The notes: generated by a model from the sequence alone, not told the origin. Shown: positions 37,743-49,998, counted from the stretch's first letter. The stretch: DNA of 64,000 nucleotides from Megalobrama amblycephala (GCF_018812025.1 NC_063058.1:15179797-15243796), one strand, 5' to 3'. Made by a program: numbers and translations.

Positions 37743-38365
37743 ATGTCCCTTTAGGGGCTCGGTAAGATATATTATTATTTAATTTTAAACATATTGGAAG
37801 CAATTTTGTCCTTTATGTCAGATGAGCTCTGGAGACTCATTGAGTTATGACACAGCAGGAAGGACAAAATCATTATCGACTTCCGTAGAAATACCGCAGA
37901 GACGTGTCAATAACCTTTCGATGTCACAACAGAATGAACTCATAACGTTCCGTTTTAAGGAAACAGGGCATCTTTTTCTGTGTAAGCTACACCACCTCAA
38001 ACTACTGTTTGTAGCAGTTCAACAATGATGTGGGTTTCTGACTTAATGAGCTCTATTCTTGACTTCTCTGAAAGCAAAGACTTAGTGTACTTATGCAGGT
38101 CTGCTTTCAATTACTTTAAGTGGCCACTGAGAGCGAGAGCTGTGTTCATTTCGGTGCCGCTTGGCCACGGGGAGTCCATGCATCTTTATGCCAGTCAGCA
38201 GGTCAGCTTTTCAGCACTCAATCATAAAAACACAACACCGCACATCTCGAAAGATCATATGACGACAGTATACAACAGTCTTATTCTCAGAATAAGAGAG
38301 AACGTGAGATAGATATAGGGGAGACTGGAGCTAGTTGTCTCACTTTTTTTCTCCATATGTGTCTC
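37743..38365. other. Spacer, no gene seen
   Basis: The open frames at 37822-38312 have no recognisable domain. Confidence 0.35.
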
Positions 38366-38368
38366 TAT

Positions 38369-38385
38369 GGGGGGGGGGGGGGGGG
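38369..38385. repeat. Poly(G) tract of 17
   Basis: An uninterrupted G run in otherwise balanced sequence; sequencing length is often unreliable here. Confidence 0.9.
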
Positions 38386-38633
38386 ATTCCGTATTCAACT
38401 TACAAAGAAAGCATAAAACTCTCACAGTGCAAAAAGCTTATGCTACGTCCTACGCCTTCCCTATTCAACTTACGGAAAAATCTTAACTGACACAACGCCA
38501 GCTCTGTTTTTTTCGTAAGTTGAATATGGAAGGCGGTCTGGTGGAAGCTAGATATTTTACTTCATAACTTGTTACATATGGATATTTTATTTACACAAAG
38601 GCATCGCTTGGCTTCAGAAGGACTTTATTAACA

Positions 38634-38989
38634 ATGAATGAGTCGTCACTTCAGCATTGTGTATCAGACATTGCCACCTTGTTGAATAAAGGTGAATTGC
38701 ACTTATTCCGTCATCTAAGATTCAATTATTGTGGTGCAGAAAAAATATACGTACACTCATACACACCTCGGGTCATTAGCGACCCTATACAATTTTTACA
38801 AAAAATGAATACAAAAATAGGCATTCTTTTACAATTTTAGGATTTTTTTCTTGTTATATTCTTTATAATGACTTGATTGAGGTTGATGTCTAAGAAGGTT
38901 GATGTCTAACTTTAAAAAATGAACGAGGAGGAGGGTAGTGAATGACGTCCCGGGTCACTAAAGACCCGAGGTATGCATTTAAGGGTTAA
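38634..38989 (-). mobile_element. Truncated copy of the piggyBac-like element at 46169-46983
   Basis: This is the inverse of roughly 46166-46510. The shared terminal motif is tgcatttaagggttaa and the subterminal hairpin is cgggtcactaaagacccg. The outer TTAA at 38986-38989 is also the first TTAA of the family G element that follows. The inner half is missing. Confidence 0.7.
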
Positions 38990-39762
38990 AGGATTAGTTC
39001 ACTTTCAAATTAAAATTTCCTAATAATTTACTCATCCTCATGTCATCCAAGATGTTTATGTCTTTCTTTCTTCAGTCGAAAAGAAATTAAGGTTGATGAA
39101 AACATTCCAGGTTTATTCCGTTGGGTTCCGTTGAAGTTTATAGTGGACTTCAACGGACCCCAAGCGGTTGAAGGTCAAAATTACAGTTTCATTGCAGCTT
39201 CAAATGGCTTTAAACGATACCAGACGAGGAATATGGATCTTATCTAGCAAAACGATCTGTCATTTTCTAAAAAAATTAAAAAGTACATGCTTTATAAACA
39301 CAAATGCTCGCCTTGCAAGTGCTTCCACCAGACCACCTTCTGTATTCTTCAAAAAGCTTACGCTGTATGTCCTACACCTTCCCTATTTAACTTACAGAAC
39401 TAACACTGCGCCAGTTCTGTTTTTGCGTAATTTGAATACGGAAGCTAGATATTTGACTTCATAACTTGTTTAAATATGAATATTTTATTATACAAACGCA
39501 TCGCTTCGCTTCAGAAGGCCTTTATTAACCCCTTGGAGCCGTGTGGAGTACAAGTTTATGATGGCTGGATGTGGATGGAAGCTTTTTCTTCAGCTTATAC
39601 TTGTGGGTCCCTTTCACTGCCATTATAAAGCTCTGATGCGTCAGGATTTTTATTAGTATTTCTTCGATTATTTTCATCAGAAAGAAGAAAGTCATTTACA
39701 CCTAGGATGGCTTGAGGGTGAGCTTGGGCTAATTTTCATTTGAAAGTGAACTAATCCTTTAA
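38986..39762. mobile_element. Family G palindromic element
   Basis: TTAA at 38986-38989 and 39759-39762 bounds the inverted ends aggattagttcactttc and gaaagtgaactaatcct. Inner blocks such as catgtcatccaagatgt match the copy at 17131-18004. It contains the fragment cttcagaaggcctttatt also seen near 21480 and 63890. Non-coding. Confidence 0.75.
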
Positions 39763-41327
39763 GTTTAAGTATTTCATATAATATTTATATTTATTTCAGC
39801 TTTAATAGTTTTAGTTAAAGTACTGTTTAATGCCACTAAACTTCTGTGACAACATGCCCCAGTGGCGGGCACTCTGTAGGGTAACAGCCAGATAAAGACT
39901 CCTTGATTTCATTTACAATCCATTTTACTTCTGTAATGTAACATATTTCAGAATTAAACCATATTCAACAAGAAAAATAAATGTAGAGTGGGACTTTATC
40001 AATCGAGAAATTACTGGATGTTGAAAAGTAGGTGCACATGCCAGAATGGAAACAAAAAAGGGCCAAAATAGCTATTTGACTATTGGTTAACATTATCCAA
40101 CAGGCCTAAATGACGTCAAAGGAAAACAAAAGTTGTTTCAGAGGAAAAACAAGTTACTGCATTATAATTTAAGATTATGAACACAATATTTGTAATATGT
40201 AACATCTGGCCCGGTCTCCTCTATGGAAAAAGAAAGCACAAAATGGAAAAAGAAAGAATAAAATCTATAATTCAATTCCCTAAAGTCAATGGTGTTTTAG
40301 GGGAAGTTGAGTGTCTTGTGTGACTAATTTGCTCCAGGTTTCCAGAAAACAATCACTTGCCATTTCAATTAATCCAAGATCATTTGCAATTCACTGTACG
40401 GATGGAAGACAATCAATGACTATAAGGAGGATTATGCTGCTCTGGCTGGAGACTGAACACAGGGACTCTGGGGGATAAATAAACGGACAGTTGCAGGGTT
40501 TGCGCTTGACCATTCAGCAGAGAGCACTTGCTTTTACATGCGCTTCCACTGTCAACCAGCAGGGGCTAACTGGTCTGTGCTAAACAGCCAGATAAAGACT
40601 CCTTGATTTCACCATCCTAAAAGCAGAGGAAGAAACAAAACGTTGCTCTTTAGAAATAAAATATCTGATATATTGTAGCTATAATCTAACAATAACAATA
40701 CAAAGCTTTAAAACAAGTACTTCCTGTATCTCAAACAGTAGAGTATGGTGCTAGCAATGGGTTCAATTTCCAGGGAAAGCAAGATCTGATTAAATATGTA
40801 GCTTTGGATAAAAGCGTCTGCCAAATGCATGAATGTAAATTCACCCAGAGCAATTATGTAAATTAAGCTGAAAAAAATGAGACATTCAGAAATTCAGAAA
40901 TTATGATGTCACAAATATCATTTCATTATGTATGTCTGTCCACATTTACATATCAACACACATTCAGTAGTCAGCATCGTGGTGGAGCATCAGTAGTCAT
41001 TTCATATTCAAAGAGGATAATGTCTTTATTATATTACAGTATATTAAATTATATAAAATGTGCAAATAATATATACTATAATGCATATACGTATTTGTAT
41101 GCAAAAGTCTAAGGTAATGACCGCAATAGGTAATGACCTTTGACCCTACCCATAATTCTTTATGAATGTCCTATTTATGTCATTATGCTTTTTATATATG
41201 ACTCCATATATTCAACATGGCTGATGGTTGATGAGCGAAATACCTCTGGAACGATTTAATCTCTCAAAATACAACTAACAACAACAAAAATATATGATTA
41301 CAACGTTTTAAAATTCACTTGTTGGGG
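39763..41327. other. Spacer with an exact 29-bp direct repeat
   Basis: A 29-bp word containing gataaagactccttgattt occurs at 39883-39911 and again at 40583-40611, exactly 700 bp apart. No gene is seen. The open frame at 40903-41112 has no domain. Confidence 0.45.
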
Positions 41328-41348
41328 AAAAAAAAAAAAAAAAAAAAA
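41328..41348. repeat. Poly(A) tract
   Basis: An A run of about 21 bases. Confidence 0.9.
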
Positions 41349-42263
41349 CGTTTTCACCGTTTGACTTTTCAAACGCTTGTTTTCTGCCCTAGTTTCCTTC
41401 CACCTCCTCCAGTGTGTGTTTACCCAGCAGAAATAACTTCAGTCTTGTTTTGCTATAGGTTTGATGGTTCAGAGCCTTAAATATCTGATTTGCGCTATTA
41501 TCGACTCCAAATGCTCAGAGCCATCTTTTAGACACGGGAAGCAGCTCGACAAATCCACTATTTTGGTTTAATGATCTACAGCAGTCTCTGTTGGCTCGGC
41601 TAAATTGGTACACGTACTTCTGAAACACTAACGCGTTCTCTATTTGTCATCTCGCCAGCACGCTAGCAGAAAGAGTCTGAATTGCACTTTGGATAGTTGC
41701 TAAGTAAATATATCATGCATTCAAGTATTATGCAAATATTTACAAGGCCTGTGCCACATCTCGATGAATGTGAATACAGAAATGTGGCAAAGACACTTTT
41801 TTCCCCTCTTGTGGTACACAAAAGAATCAATAGTACACAGAAACTGACCCTGCAATCTACATACACATTGTGAATGCAGACATTTGATTGCATTATTATT
41901 CTGACAGGCTCTATATGTCTGCCTGGAAGATGATTTCAAACAAACAAGATTTTCTAACAATTTGTTTATATTGTAGACTATAAACTGCAAAAAATAAAAA
42001 AATAAAAATATCATTACCTCGAACAACCTCTCCGAGTTACAAGTATGCTTTGGCATTTTGGCTGTTTTCAGCATGTTTTGTGTTTATAATTCAAAGGTAT
42101 TCTCAAATCTTGTCAGGGGTAATCAATAGACAACAAACTGTGGCTTAGACATAATTAGGAAAGCATATTTCCATTTTCTTCTGTGAATATTTAACACATA
42201 CATAAACACAAACAGACGAAATAATTTTAGGGACAAATGTTTTTAAAGGTGATGTGATTTTTC

Positions 42264-42264
<1 letters not shown>
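41349..42264. other. Spacer, no gene seen
   Basis: Two overlapping minus-strand open frames (41663-42074) show no recognisable domain and are AT-rich in codon use. Confidence 0.4.

Positions 42265-42335
<71 letters not shown>
42265..42335. repeat. (CAAT)n microsatellite
   Basis: About 17 tetranucleotide units with one variant near the right end, directly before a family A element. Confidence 0.95.
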
Positions 42336-42344
42336 ATGCATACA

Positions 42345-44030
42345 TTAAAGAGTTAGTTCACCCAAAAATAATGTAATTTATTACTCACCCTCATGTCATT
42401 CCACAGCCGTAAGACCTTCGTTCATCTTCAGAACACAAATTAAGATATTGCTGATGAAATTCGATGACTCATTGAGGCCTCTATTGAGAGCAAAGCCATT
42501 CAAACTCTCAAGATCCATAAAGGTACTAAAAACATATTTGAAACAGTTCATGTGAGTTCAGTGGTTCTATCTTAAAGGTGCCATCGAACATTTTTTTTAC
42601 AAGATGTAATATAAGTCTAAGGTGTCCCCTGAATGTGTCTGTAAAGTTTCAGCTCAAAATACCCCATAGATTTTTTTGAATTCATTTTTTTAATTGCCTA
42701 TTTAGAAATGCGCCGATTCAGGTTGCGGCCCCTTTAAATGCTCACGCTGCCCCGCCCACGGAGCTCGCGCTTGCCTTAAACAGTGCATAAACAAAGTTTA
42801 CACAGCTAATATAACCCTCAAAATGGATCTTTACAAAGTGTTCATCATGCATACTGCATGAATGTGTCGGATTATGTGAGTATTGTATTTATTTGGATGT
42901 TTACATTTGATTCTAAAGGAATTTGAGAGTGTGATCCGTGGCTAATGGCTAATGCTACACTGTTGGAGAGATTTATAAAGAATGAAGTTGTTTATGCATT
43001 ATACAGACTGCAAGTGTTTAAAAATGAAAATAGCGATGGCTCTTGTCTCTGTGAATACAGTAATAAACGATGGTAACTTTAACCACATTTAACAGTACAT
43101 TAGCAACATGCTAACAAAACATTTAGAAAGAATTTACAAATATCACTAAAAATATCATGTTATCATGAATCATGTCAGTTATTATTGCTCCATCTGCCAT
43201 TTTTCGCTATTGTTCTTGCTTGCTTACCTAGTCTGATGATTCAGCTGTGCACAGATCCAGACGTTAATACTGGCTGCCCTTGTCTAATGCCTTGAACATG
43301 GGCTGGCATATGCAAATATTGGGGGTGTACATATTAATGATCCCAACTGTTAAGTAACAGTCGGTGTTATGTTGAGATTCGCCTGTTCTTTGGAGGTCTT
43401 TTAAACAAATGAGATTTACATAAGAAGGAGGAAACAATGGAGTTTGAGACTCACTGTATATCATTTCCATGTACTGAACTCTTGTTATTCAACTATGCCA
43501 AGGTAAATTCAATTTTTAATTCTAGGGCACCTTTAATATTATAAAGCGACAAGAATTTTGTGCACCAAAAAAAAAAACATAATGACTTTTCAACAATATC
43601 TATATGGGCCGATTTCAAAACACTACTTCATGAAGCTTCTGAGCTTTGTTTCAAATTAGTGATTTTAGAATTAGTGACTTTGGCGCTCTGATTCACTGAT
43701 TCCATTCGTAAAGCTCTGAAGCAGTGTTTTGAAATCGGCCCATATAGATATTGTTGAAAAGTTGTTATTTTGTTTTTTTGGCGCTTTATAATATTAAGAT
43801 AGAACCACTGAACTCACATGAACTGTTTCAAATATGTTTTTCGTACTTTGATGGACCTTGTGAGCTTGAATGGCTTTGCTCTCAATAGAGGCCTCAATGA
43901 GCCATCAGATTTCATCAACAACATCTTAATTTGTGTTCTGAAGATGAACGAAGGTCTTACGGGTGTAGAACGACACGAGGGTGAGTAATAAATGACATTA
44001 TTTTCATTTTTGGGTGAACTAACCCTTTAA
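42345..44030. mobile_element. Family A palindromic element interrupted by family H
   Basis: TTAA at 42345-42348 and 44027-44030 bounds inverted arms (agagttagttcaccc at the left, with its relative at the right). The arms are complementary through cttcgttcatcttcag and gaggcctctattgagagc. A second hairpin, ccgatttcaaaacactact and its inverse, lies in the centre. The left arm is split by a family H element at 42572-43536. Confidence 0.8.
42572..43536. mobile_element. TTAA-type element (family H), copy 2
   Basis: TTAA at 42572-42575 and 43533-43536 bounds the inverted ends aaggtgccatcgaa and ttctagggcacctt. It is longer than the copy at 32438-33195 because the middle (about 43000-43255) is kept. 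Non-coding. Confidence 0.8.
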
Positions 44031-45845
44031 CATTGAAAAAGATTGGTAAGATTTTTTTTTATGTTTTTGAAAGAAGTCAGACCAGGGCTGTGCTTATTTT
44101 ATCGTAAGTACAACTGAAAAGAGTTGTGCTGCTTAATATTTTTGTGGAAATCATAATACTTTTTTCCTCCACAATCCTTTGATTGATTTTAAATAGAAAT
44201 CTTTTGCTATCTTATGAATGTCTTTACTGTCACTTCTGATCAATTTTAAGCATCTTTGCTGAATTAAATGAGTTAATTTCTAGGTCATTTTATATATTTT
44301 TTTTTCAAGTCTCCCTGTAGTCAATAATTTTACCCCATAAATTCATCTTTGATCACCAAAATGACATATTTAAACATTTTTTCCTGTGCCTTATATATAA
44401 CTCTATACCCTTGTCTCATTTAATATACACAGATAAATTAATATGCAAATTAGTGCCACCTCCACTCGCTCACGCCAGCTCAGAGATCCACTTGGTCAAC
44501 TTACTGAGGTAAACGCTGCACAATGGTATCGTTCTTTACAACATCAGACACATAACGGTAATTAATATAATTAGCCTTTTGCTTGACTATGTTATCAAAC
44601 AGCTAATAATGTGTTGCTAATGTTACACAAACCATGTTCCCATTCGCCATGTCAGAGTCAGATAGCTGCCTTTTAACAATCAGTATCCTTACAAATGCTT
44701 TGAACAACTCAGAACGTCAGTGGAAAAAGGCATATAGTTCATCATAACATCGTAATATAGATCATGCACCTGCCATATTGCTAAATCTACACGATTTTTC
44801 ATATCAACAGAAAAATCTGGGATAACCTGGCTTCTCTTAAGACTTCCCTGCTAGTTCGCTGTTAATGATATGCTAAAGCCCGCCGGTTGACATGATTGGC
44901 TACAAGGTAGTTTGTGACGTCAGAAACACCAGTGATTTCAAACTGCAGGTTTGAGTCTCTTTTTTTTCACTGCAAGGAGAATATACTAAGCAATGGTGTT
45001 GACATATGAATTTGCACATGGTTTGTCTTAAAGCATATTAAAAACACCTCATAGACATATAAACAACATTAAAAACTTGATTTTTACCAAAAGGGTTCTT
45101 TAATAACTGAAGAAGTTTTTTTTTAACTTGTAAGAGCGACATTTTCATAATGGTTATAGATTCATTGTCAGTCCTAAAATGAGATTTTTTATGTAATTCA
45201 ACCACAAATATTTTATTTACATAAGTCATTTCCTCATTTAGTCTCCTGTGGCTTGTTTATTGTGTATGTACAATAGCAGAGAAACCTTTGTTAGTTTTTG
45301 TAATTATATGCAATTTCTATCGGATTATCTATGTCATCCCATCGACAAATTCCGGAGCAATCAGAATCAACAATCAAAGCACAATGCAAGATAGAGACAG
45401 GGCCAATCTGCTCCCAGCATCGGCTCCTGACCAAGAACAATCCATGGGTCATTAGAATTCTCCCCTCGCTTGTTTGATAAAGGGTCTTAGCAGCTTGAAT
45501 TTTAAAAGCCTAATTTTGCAGTGAGGGAAAAAAAAACAGCTTCAGTTGGGGCTGGAGAAGACATTTTTGACACTTTTGCTCTATTCAAATAAAAAAGCAA
45601 GAGCAATGAAACAAACTGGACGTCTCATTCATTCACAACACTGCTGTTCTGACACAAGCTCAAGATGCATTCAAATCACTATATTCATGCACAGCGGATT
45701 GTGCCATAAAGTTGATTTGACCAATTTCAGTTTCAGCAACTTCAATTTCTGTGTACTCCAACCAAACTTTGATGCCACCATCAAAACTTTATTAATACTA
45801 TGCTCACAGGGAAATGCTACAATAAAACAAAATATATTTGAATAT
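44031..45845. other. Spacer with decayed element pieces
   Basis: 44050-44290 resembles a strongly diverged family F segment (tgtctttactgtcacttctgat). From 44305, agtctccctgtagtcaat resembles the end of another common cyprinid element without its partner. The open frame at 45546-45890 has no domain. No gene is seen. Confidence 0.45.
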
Positions 45846-46137
45846 TTGGTAACACTTTACAATAAGGTTTCATTTGTTAACATTAACTAACAATGAACAA
45901 CACTTTTACAGCATTTATTAATCTTATTTAATCAAAATCTCTGCATTTACAAATAATAACTATAATAATTGTATCTGTTAACACTACTTAATGCGCTGTG
46001 AACTAACATGAACATTTTTATTAACATTAACAAAGGTTATTAAATGCTGTAAAAATATACTGTTCATTGTTAGTTTGTGTTAGTTAATGCATTAACTAAT
46101 GTTAATAAATGAGACCTTATTGTAAAGCATTACCAAA
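45846..46137. mobile_element. 292-bp palindromic miniature element
   Basis: The tip ttggtaacactttacaataa is mirrored at the right by ttattgtaaagcattaccaa. The arms continue inward through gttaacattaactaa and its inverse. Non-coding miniature inverted-repeat element of a kind common in fish. Confidence 0.8.
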
Positions 46138-46168
46138 TATTTATTTATAAATCCAAATATTAAGTTAA

Positions 46169-46983
46169 CCCTTAAATGCATACCTCGGGTCTTTAGTGAC
46201 CCGGGACGTCATTCACTACCCTCCTCCTCGTTCATTTTTTAAAGTTAGACATCAACCTTCTTGGTATTCCTCAATCCATTCATTATAAAGAATATAACAA
46301 GAAATAAAATTATAAAAGAATGCCTATTTTTGTATTCATTTTTTGTAAAAATTGTATAGGGTCGCAAACAACCCGAGGTGTGTATGAGTGTACGTATATT
46401 TTTTCTGCACAACAATAATTGAATCTTAGATGACGGAATAAGTGCAATTCACCTTTATTCCACAAGGTGGCAATGTCTGATACACAATGCTGAAGTGACG
46501 ACTCATTCAGACAGAAAACAAAATAATAAGAAAAACATGAAATGGCTCAGCGATTTACTGCAGAGCGAGTACTGAACGCAATCATATATTACTGTAACTG
46601 TTACTGGATTGATCTGGTGAAGCTGTTAGCGATCGAAATATTGATTTTGAAGATGTTGAAAATTATATAGTTTTGAGAATACGTTTGAGATCGCGAATGG
46701 GTTCATATTCGTGACCTCAAACATAAAACTAGCCCATTATTTGCTGAATTTACTGGGAAATGAGCTCTGACGAGGACAGCGGTGATGGTCAAACCGAGCC
46801 ATTTCAAGCTCCAAAAGGTAACAAAATACAATTTATTTTATTCTTCTGTAATTGTTACTCTAATATCAGAGGAGTTTTATATTATCGCGACAGGCAGAGA
46901 TCCTTCCATGTTAGATATAGATCCGGGTCAATAAAGACTCGAATATATAAGAATGATTGGCGAAACAGTCATGCATTTAAGGG
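46169..46983. mobile_element. piggyBac-like non-autonomous element
   Basis: A TTAA duplication at 46165-46168 and 46984-46987 encloses a perfect 13-bp inverted terminus, cccttaaatgcat. A subterminal hairpin cgggtctttagtgacccg follows on the left, and cgggtcaataaagactcg lies near the right end. TTAA plus CCC/GGG tips is the piggyBac signature in established knowledge; the assignment is inferred. A truncated inverse copy lies at 38634-38989. Confidence 0.7.
46760..46817 (+). pseudogene. Possible first-exon remnant of a transposase
   Basis: Inside the piggyBac-like element an ATG begins the peptide MSSDEDSGDGQTEPFQ. It is acidic, like the N-termini of many piggyBac-type transposases. A donor-like aaaag/gtaaca follows at 46817-46818. 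The rest of any transposase is absent: the next 160 bases reach the right terminus. The short length means chance cannot be excluded. Confidence 0.3.
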
Positions 46984-46987
46984 TTAA

Positions 46988-47610
46988 AAGTCTTAATATA
47001 TAAATGGAAATTTAAATATATAGTTAACTCTTATTATGTAAATGTAAATTGTAATTAATACTTCAAGCAGCATTGAAAGGGCCCTTGCACCCAGGGCCAA
47101 CACCACCCGGTAGCCTTAGGAAAACAGTGAATAGTGGGCAACATGCATTTAAGCCTGTAAATATAGGAGAAAAAAAGTAATTTTGATGCACCACACTTCC
47201 TGTTGCCAGCAGGTGACGCTTTGACTACAACTGAATATTGCCATGTAGATGTCTTCAGGTCAGAACTATTATCATGCATGTGAAGTTTGGGGCAGATTGG
47301 ACATTGTGTTTCAACAACTTCCTGTTTCGTTGCATTAATCGCATGCTTTAGCACTTAGCCAAGTGTTGCATGATTTAACGTGTTTCTAGCATGTTTGGAA
47401 CTTCATGGCATATTAAAATGTGTTTATGGGAGTGTAAAGCATACCATTTCAGGCCGCCACAAACACGCCGTTGAACGAAAACTCAAGATCTTCACGATTT
47501 AACATCGCTAAGGCCTTAAGATTAGACTGACCAAATATTTAGTAATTAATTATTAAAAAAAAAAAGTATCGATTTGTTGAGTAACATTAAATCTTAATAA
47601 TGACTTACAA
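46988..47610. other. Spacer with a decayed repeat fragment
   Basis: 47060-47350 (caagcagcattgaaaggg, gccaacaccacccgg) resembles part of the element type seen at 60681-61955. No coding signal. Confidence 0.4.
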
Positions 47611-48142
47611 CGTGTCCTAACCAGATGCGATAAGATTACAGTGATGAGCAATATGACTGTCCACACTAGACGTGACGCGACAATGAGAAGCGATAAAATC
47701 AATCAAAAACCACAGCCAATCAGAAGAGAGTGTGGGCGGGCTCCCTCAGCAAGAGCACAGCAGACACAATGAACTGGGTAAGTACATAGTAAAATTCATA
47801 AATGTTACACCATTTAAACATTATTTAAAGTACATATGGAGTGACTGAACCAATCTTTGTCATAGAATACACCTGTTTGTTTGCATTGAGTTGACAGTTT
47901 GAATGTTCTTGTGCCCATTTATTTATTTCGCTCAAAAGCTGGGAATACAGAATGATATTCAAACTCACATAGACGCTTTTAACATTAAATAAAGTACATA
48001 AACAGTACCTGATATTATCATTGCCATATTTTTGGGATGTTGTTCCAGCCACGATGTCACAGAGAAATAGAAACCATTTCTAAAAAAGAATCGTCACGTT
48101 TATCGCTTGTCGTGGCATCGCATCGTGTCTGGTTAGGACACG
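47611..48142. mobile_element. Non-autonomous element with cgtgtcctaaccaga ends
   Basis: The left end cgtgtcctaaccagatgcga is mirrored by tctggttaggacacg at the right, and subterminal gacgcgacaa and ttgtcgtggc words are also inverse. It is 532 bp with a non-coding body. A target duplication could not be fixed by eye. Confidence 0.65.
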
Positions 48143-48780
48143 GTGTTATACAACCCTCCCTAAACAAAAAGATTTATTTTAGTCCAAACTGCTGAACTTT
48201 AAGATGAATTAACTTTAAGTTAAGTTAATGTGCATTGTGATGAGGACAGATACAATTTTGGTCACTAAGTTAAACTTCAAAGTCATCCTTCTACTTTAAC
48301 CAAGTTCATAAGCATGAGGAGGCAGCAAAATGCTTTGTTTTAATGACATTACTGATATTTTAGCTCTTTAGAATGCAGAACCATGATTTAACTACACTTA
48401 AAAATGAATTAAGTATATCTGGAGAGAGGTGGACACAACCACATGGCATGTAATTGCTTCTCAAGTCCCCTGGTAAAGCCCTGCTCCAGAATATTTATAT
48501 ATATATAAATAAAACTACTTACAATGGATTACAGTTTCACATCCATGAACTACTTGGTGGCAGTAAGTACGGATAAGTCAGATAATAGTACTTAAATTGT
48601 ACTTACCTTTCTTGAAATACCATGCTCTTTACAGAATTATGACACTGTGACTTACGAGATTTAAACCTGCAAACTAACTAGCAAAAGTAATGACATAATA
48701 AACTATATATAATAATAATATACTAATAAAAATGTAATCAGTTTAAATAAATTCATTATTTTAAGATTTAATTATGTAGC
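48143..48780. other. AT-rich spacer, no gene seen
   Basis: No coding frame or element end was recognised up to the point where Tc1 sequence begins. Confidence 0.45.
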
Positions 48781-48806
48781 CCTGACCCATCGAGGTATGG
48801 TCTCCA

Positions 48807-49418
48807 CTAGAGCCCTGAAGGTGTGCTGTGGTATCTGCACCAAGATGTTAGCAGCAGATCCTTTAAGTCCTGTAAGTTGCGAGGTGGGGCCTCCATGGAT
48901 CGGACTTGTTTGTTCAGCACATCCCACAGATGCTCAATCGAATTGAGATCTGGGGAATTTGGAGACCAAGTCAACACCTCAAAGTCGTTGTTGCGCTCCT
49001 CAAACCATTCCTGAACCATTTTTGCTTTGTGGCAGGGTGCATTATCCTGCTGAAAGAGGCCACAGCCACCAGGGAATAACGTTTCCATGAAAGGCTGTAC
49101 ATGGTCAGCAACAATGCTTAGGTAGGAGGTATGTGTCAAAGTAACACCCACATGGATGGTAGGACCCAAGGTTTCCCAGCAGAACATTGCCCAAAGCATC
49201 ACACTGCCTCAGTCAGCTTGCCGTTTTCCCATAGTGCATCCTGGTGCCATGTGTTCCCCAGGTAAGCGACGCACACACACCCAGCCATCCACATGATGTA
49301 AAAGAAAACATGATTCATCAGACCAGGTCACCTTCTTCCATTGCTCTGTGGTCCAGTTTTGATGCTCACGCTTTCAGCAGTGGACAGGGATCAGCATGGG
49401 CACTCTGACTGGTCTGTG
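48807..49418 (-). pseudogene. Tc1-type transposase, catalytic part, decayed
   Basis: This is the continuation after codon 108. It starts with HRPVRVPM and carries the catalytic core: TWSDES (first aspartate), FQQDNAPCHKA (second aspartate) and SPDLNSIEHLWD (glutamate), with 36 residues between the last two acids. That spacing matches the DD36E group of Tc1/mariner elements (reported as Incomer) rather than classical DD34E Tc1; the assignment is inference. Two in-frame TGA stops (49374-49376 and 49209-49211) and a one-base frameshift near the end (about 48835) make it inactive. At least the first stop could be a C-to-T change at a former CGA. The C-terminal tail is truncated. Confidence 0.8.
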
Positions 49419-49421
49419 GTT
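49419..49421. other. Left DIRS integration junction at GTT
   Basis: Host sequence ctgtg meets element sequence gttcccattc. The GTT could derive from either side; the same triplet occurs at the right junction (55732-55734), where gagac is followed by gttatgcag. Removal of the element leaves an unbroken Tc1 reading frame with one GTT (AAC on the minus strand). Confidence 0.85.
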
Positions 49422-49441
49422 CCCATTCAGTCGGTCACTTC

Positions 49442-49624
49442 GACGTACGTCGGATGACCGACGAATAGGAATCTCGCTAGAGAGGCCAATCTACTTCGAG
49501 TGTAACTAAACGAGCCAATGCACATTGGCATGCAATCATATGCATCAGCTGCTCGCCTCGCAGCGCGGGTATATAATGAGCAGCAGGTGCGTTGCATCTT
49601 CAGCTTTTCGCTTCGGAGCCGAAC
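49442..49624 (+). repeat. DIRS left inverted terminal repeat
   Basis: About 183 bp, inverse of 55503-55685 with only a few mismatches near the inner edge (for example gcttcgg against gctgagg). It starts with the 10-bp palindrome gacgtacgtc and contains a TATA-like motif. Confidence 0.9.
49564..49582 (+). promoter_or_regulatory. TATA-like promoter motif in the left terminal repeat
   Basis: cgcgggtatataatgag lies in an otherwise GC-rich repeat about 430 bp before the gag ATG. A TATA box here would start the genomic transcript. The same motif in inverse sits in the right repeat, and gggtatataa also occurs in the DIRS relic (about 31705, minus strand). Promoter function is inferred. Confidence 0.5.
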
Positions 49625-49998
49625 TACACATGGTAGTATCTACGAGCGAGTGTGAAAGGAACGAGCCAGCTCTCTCTACTGCTCTCTCGTCTGGTGCAGG
49701 TGGAACAGCACAGCAGCGGGGCCGATTCTCTCCTTTTGTTTATTTTCTTTTTTTGCCCACTGAGCAAAGAAAGCTGTGTGTCAGCTGTGAAAGCCGTTCT
49801 TACGGCTGGTACGGTGCGCTTTAAAGAGCGCTGAAAAGCTGTTTTCACGGCTGGTAAGAGCGGCATCTCCAAAGAGAGTGCACACGACAGGCTGCACATT
49901 TCCCTGTCTGTGCTGCAGCGGCTTTCCCCTGCGTGCTTCGGCACTTGAAAGAGCAGTTCCTGAAAGAGCTTACACGAGTAGTTCGCGTCTTTTTAAAG
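49625..49998 (+). other. DIRS gag leader
   Basis: This is the untranslated stretch before the gag ATG. It contains two similar blocks, gccgttcttacggctggta and gctgttttcacggctggta, about 55 bp apart, each a short stem, which could fold in the RNA. A packaging or translational role is speculation. The open frames here show no conserved peptide. Confidence 0.5.

Noticed and set aside
38369..38385. G run and the C run at 57472-57490 as G-quadruplex regulators
   Set aside because: Single homopolymer runs inside repeat-derived sequence, with no promoter context.
48807..49202. Intact small transposase gene
   Set aside because: It is only the C-terminal part of the split Tc1-type transposase, preceded by in-frame stops.
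49525..49944. Open frames in the DIRS leader as an extra small gene
   Set aside because: Composition and position fit an untranslated leader, and no conserved peptide was recognised.
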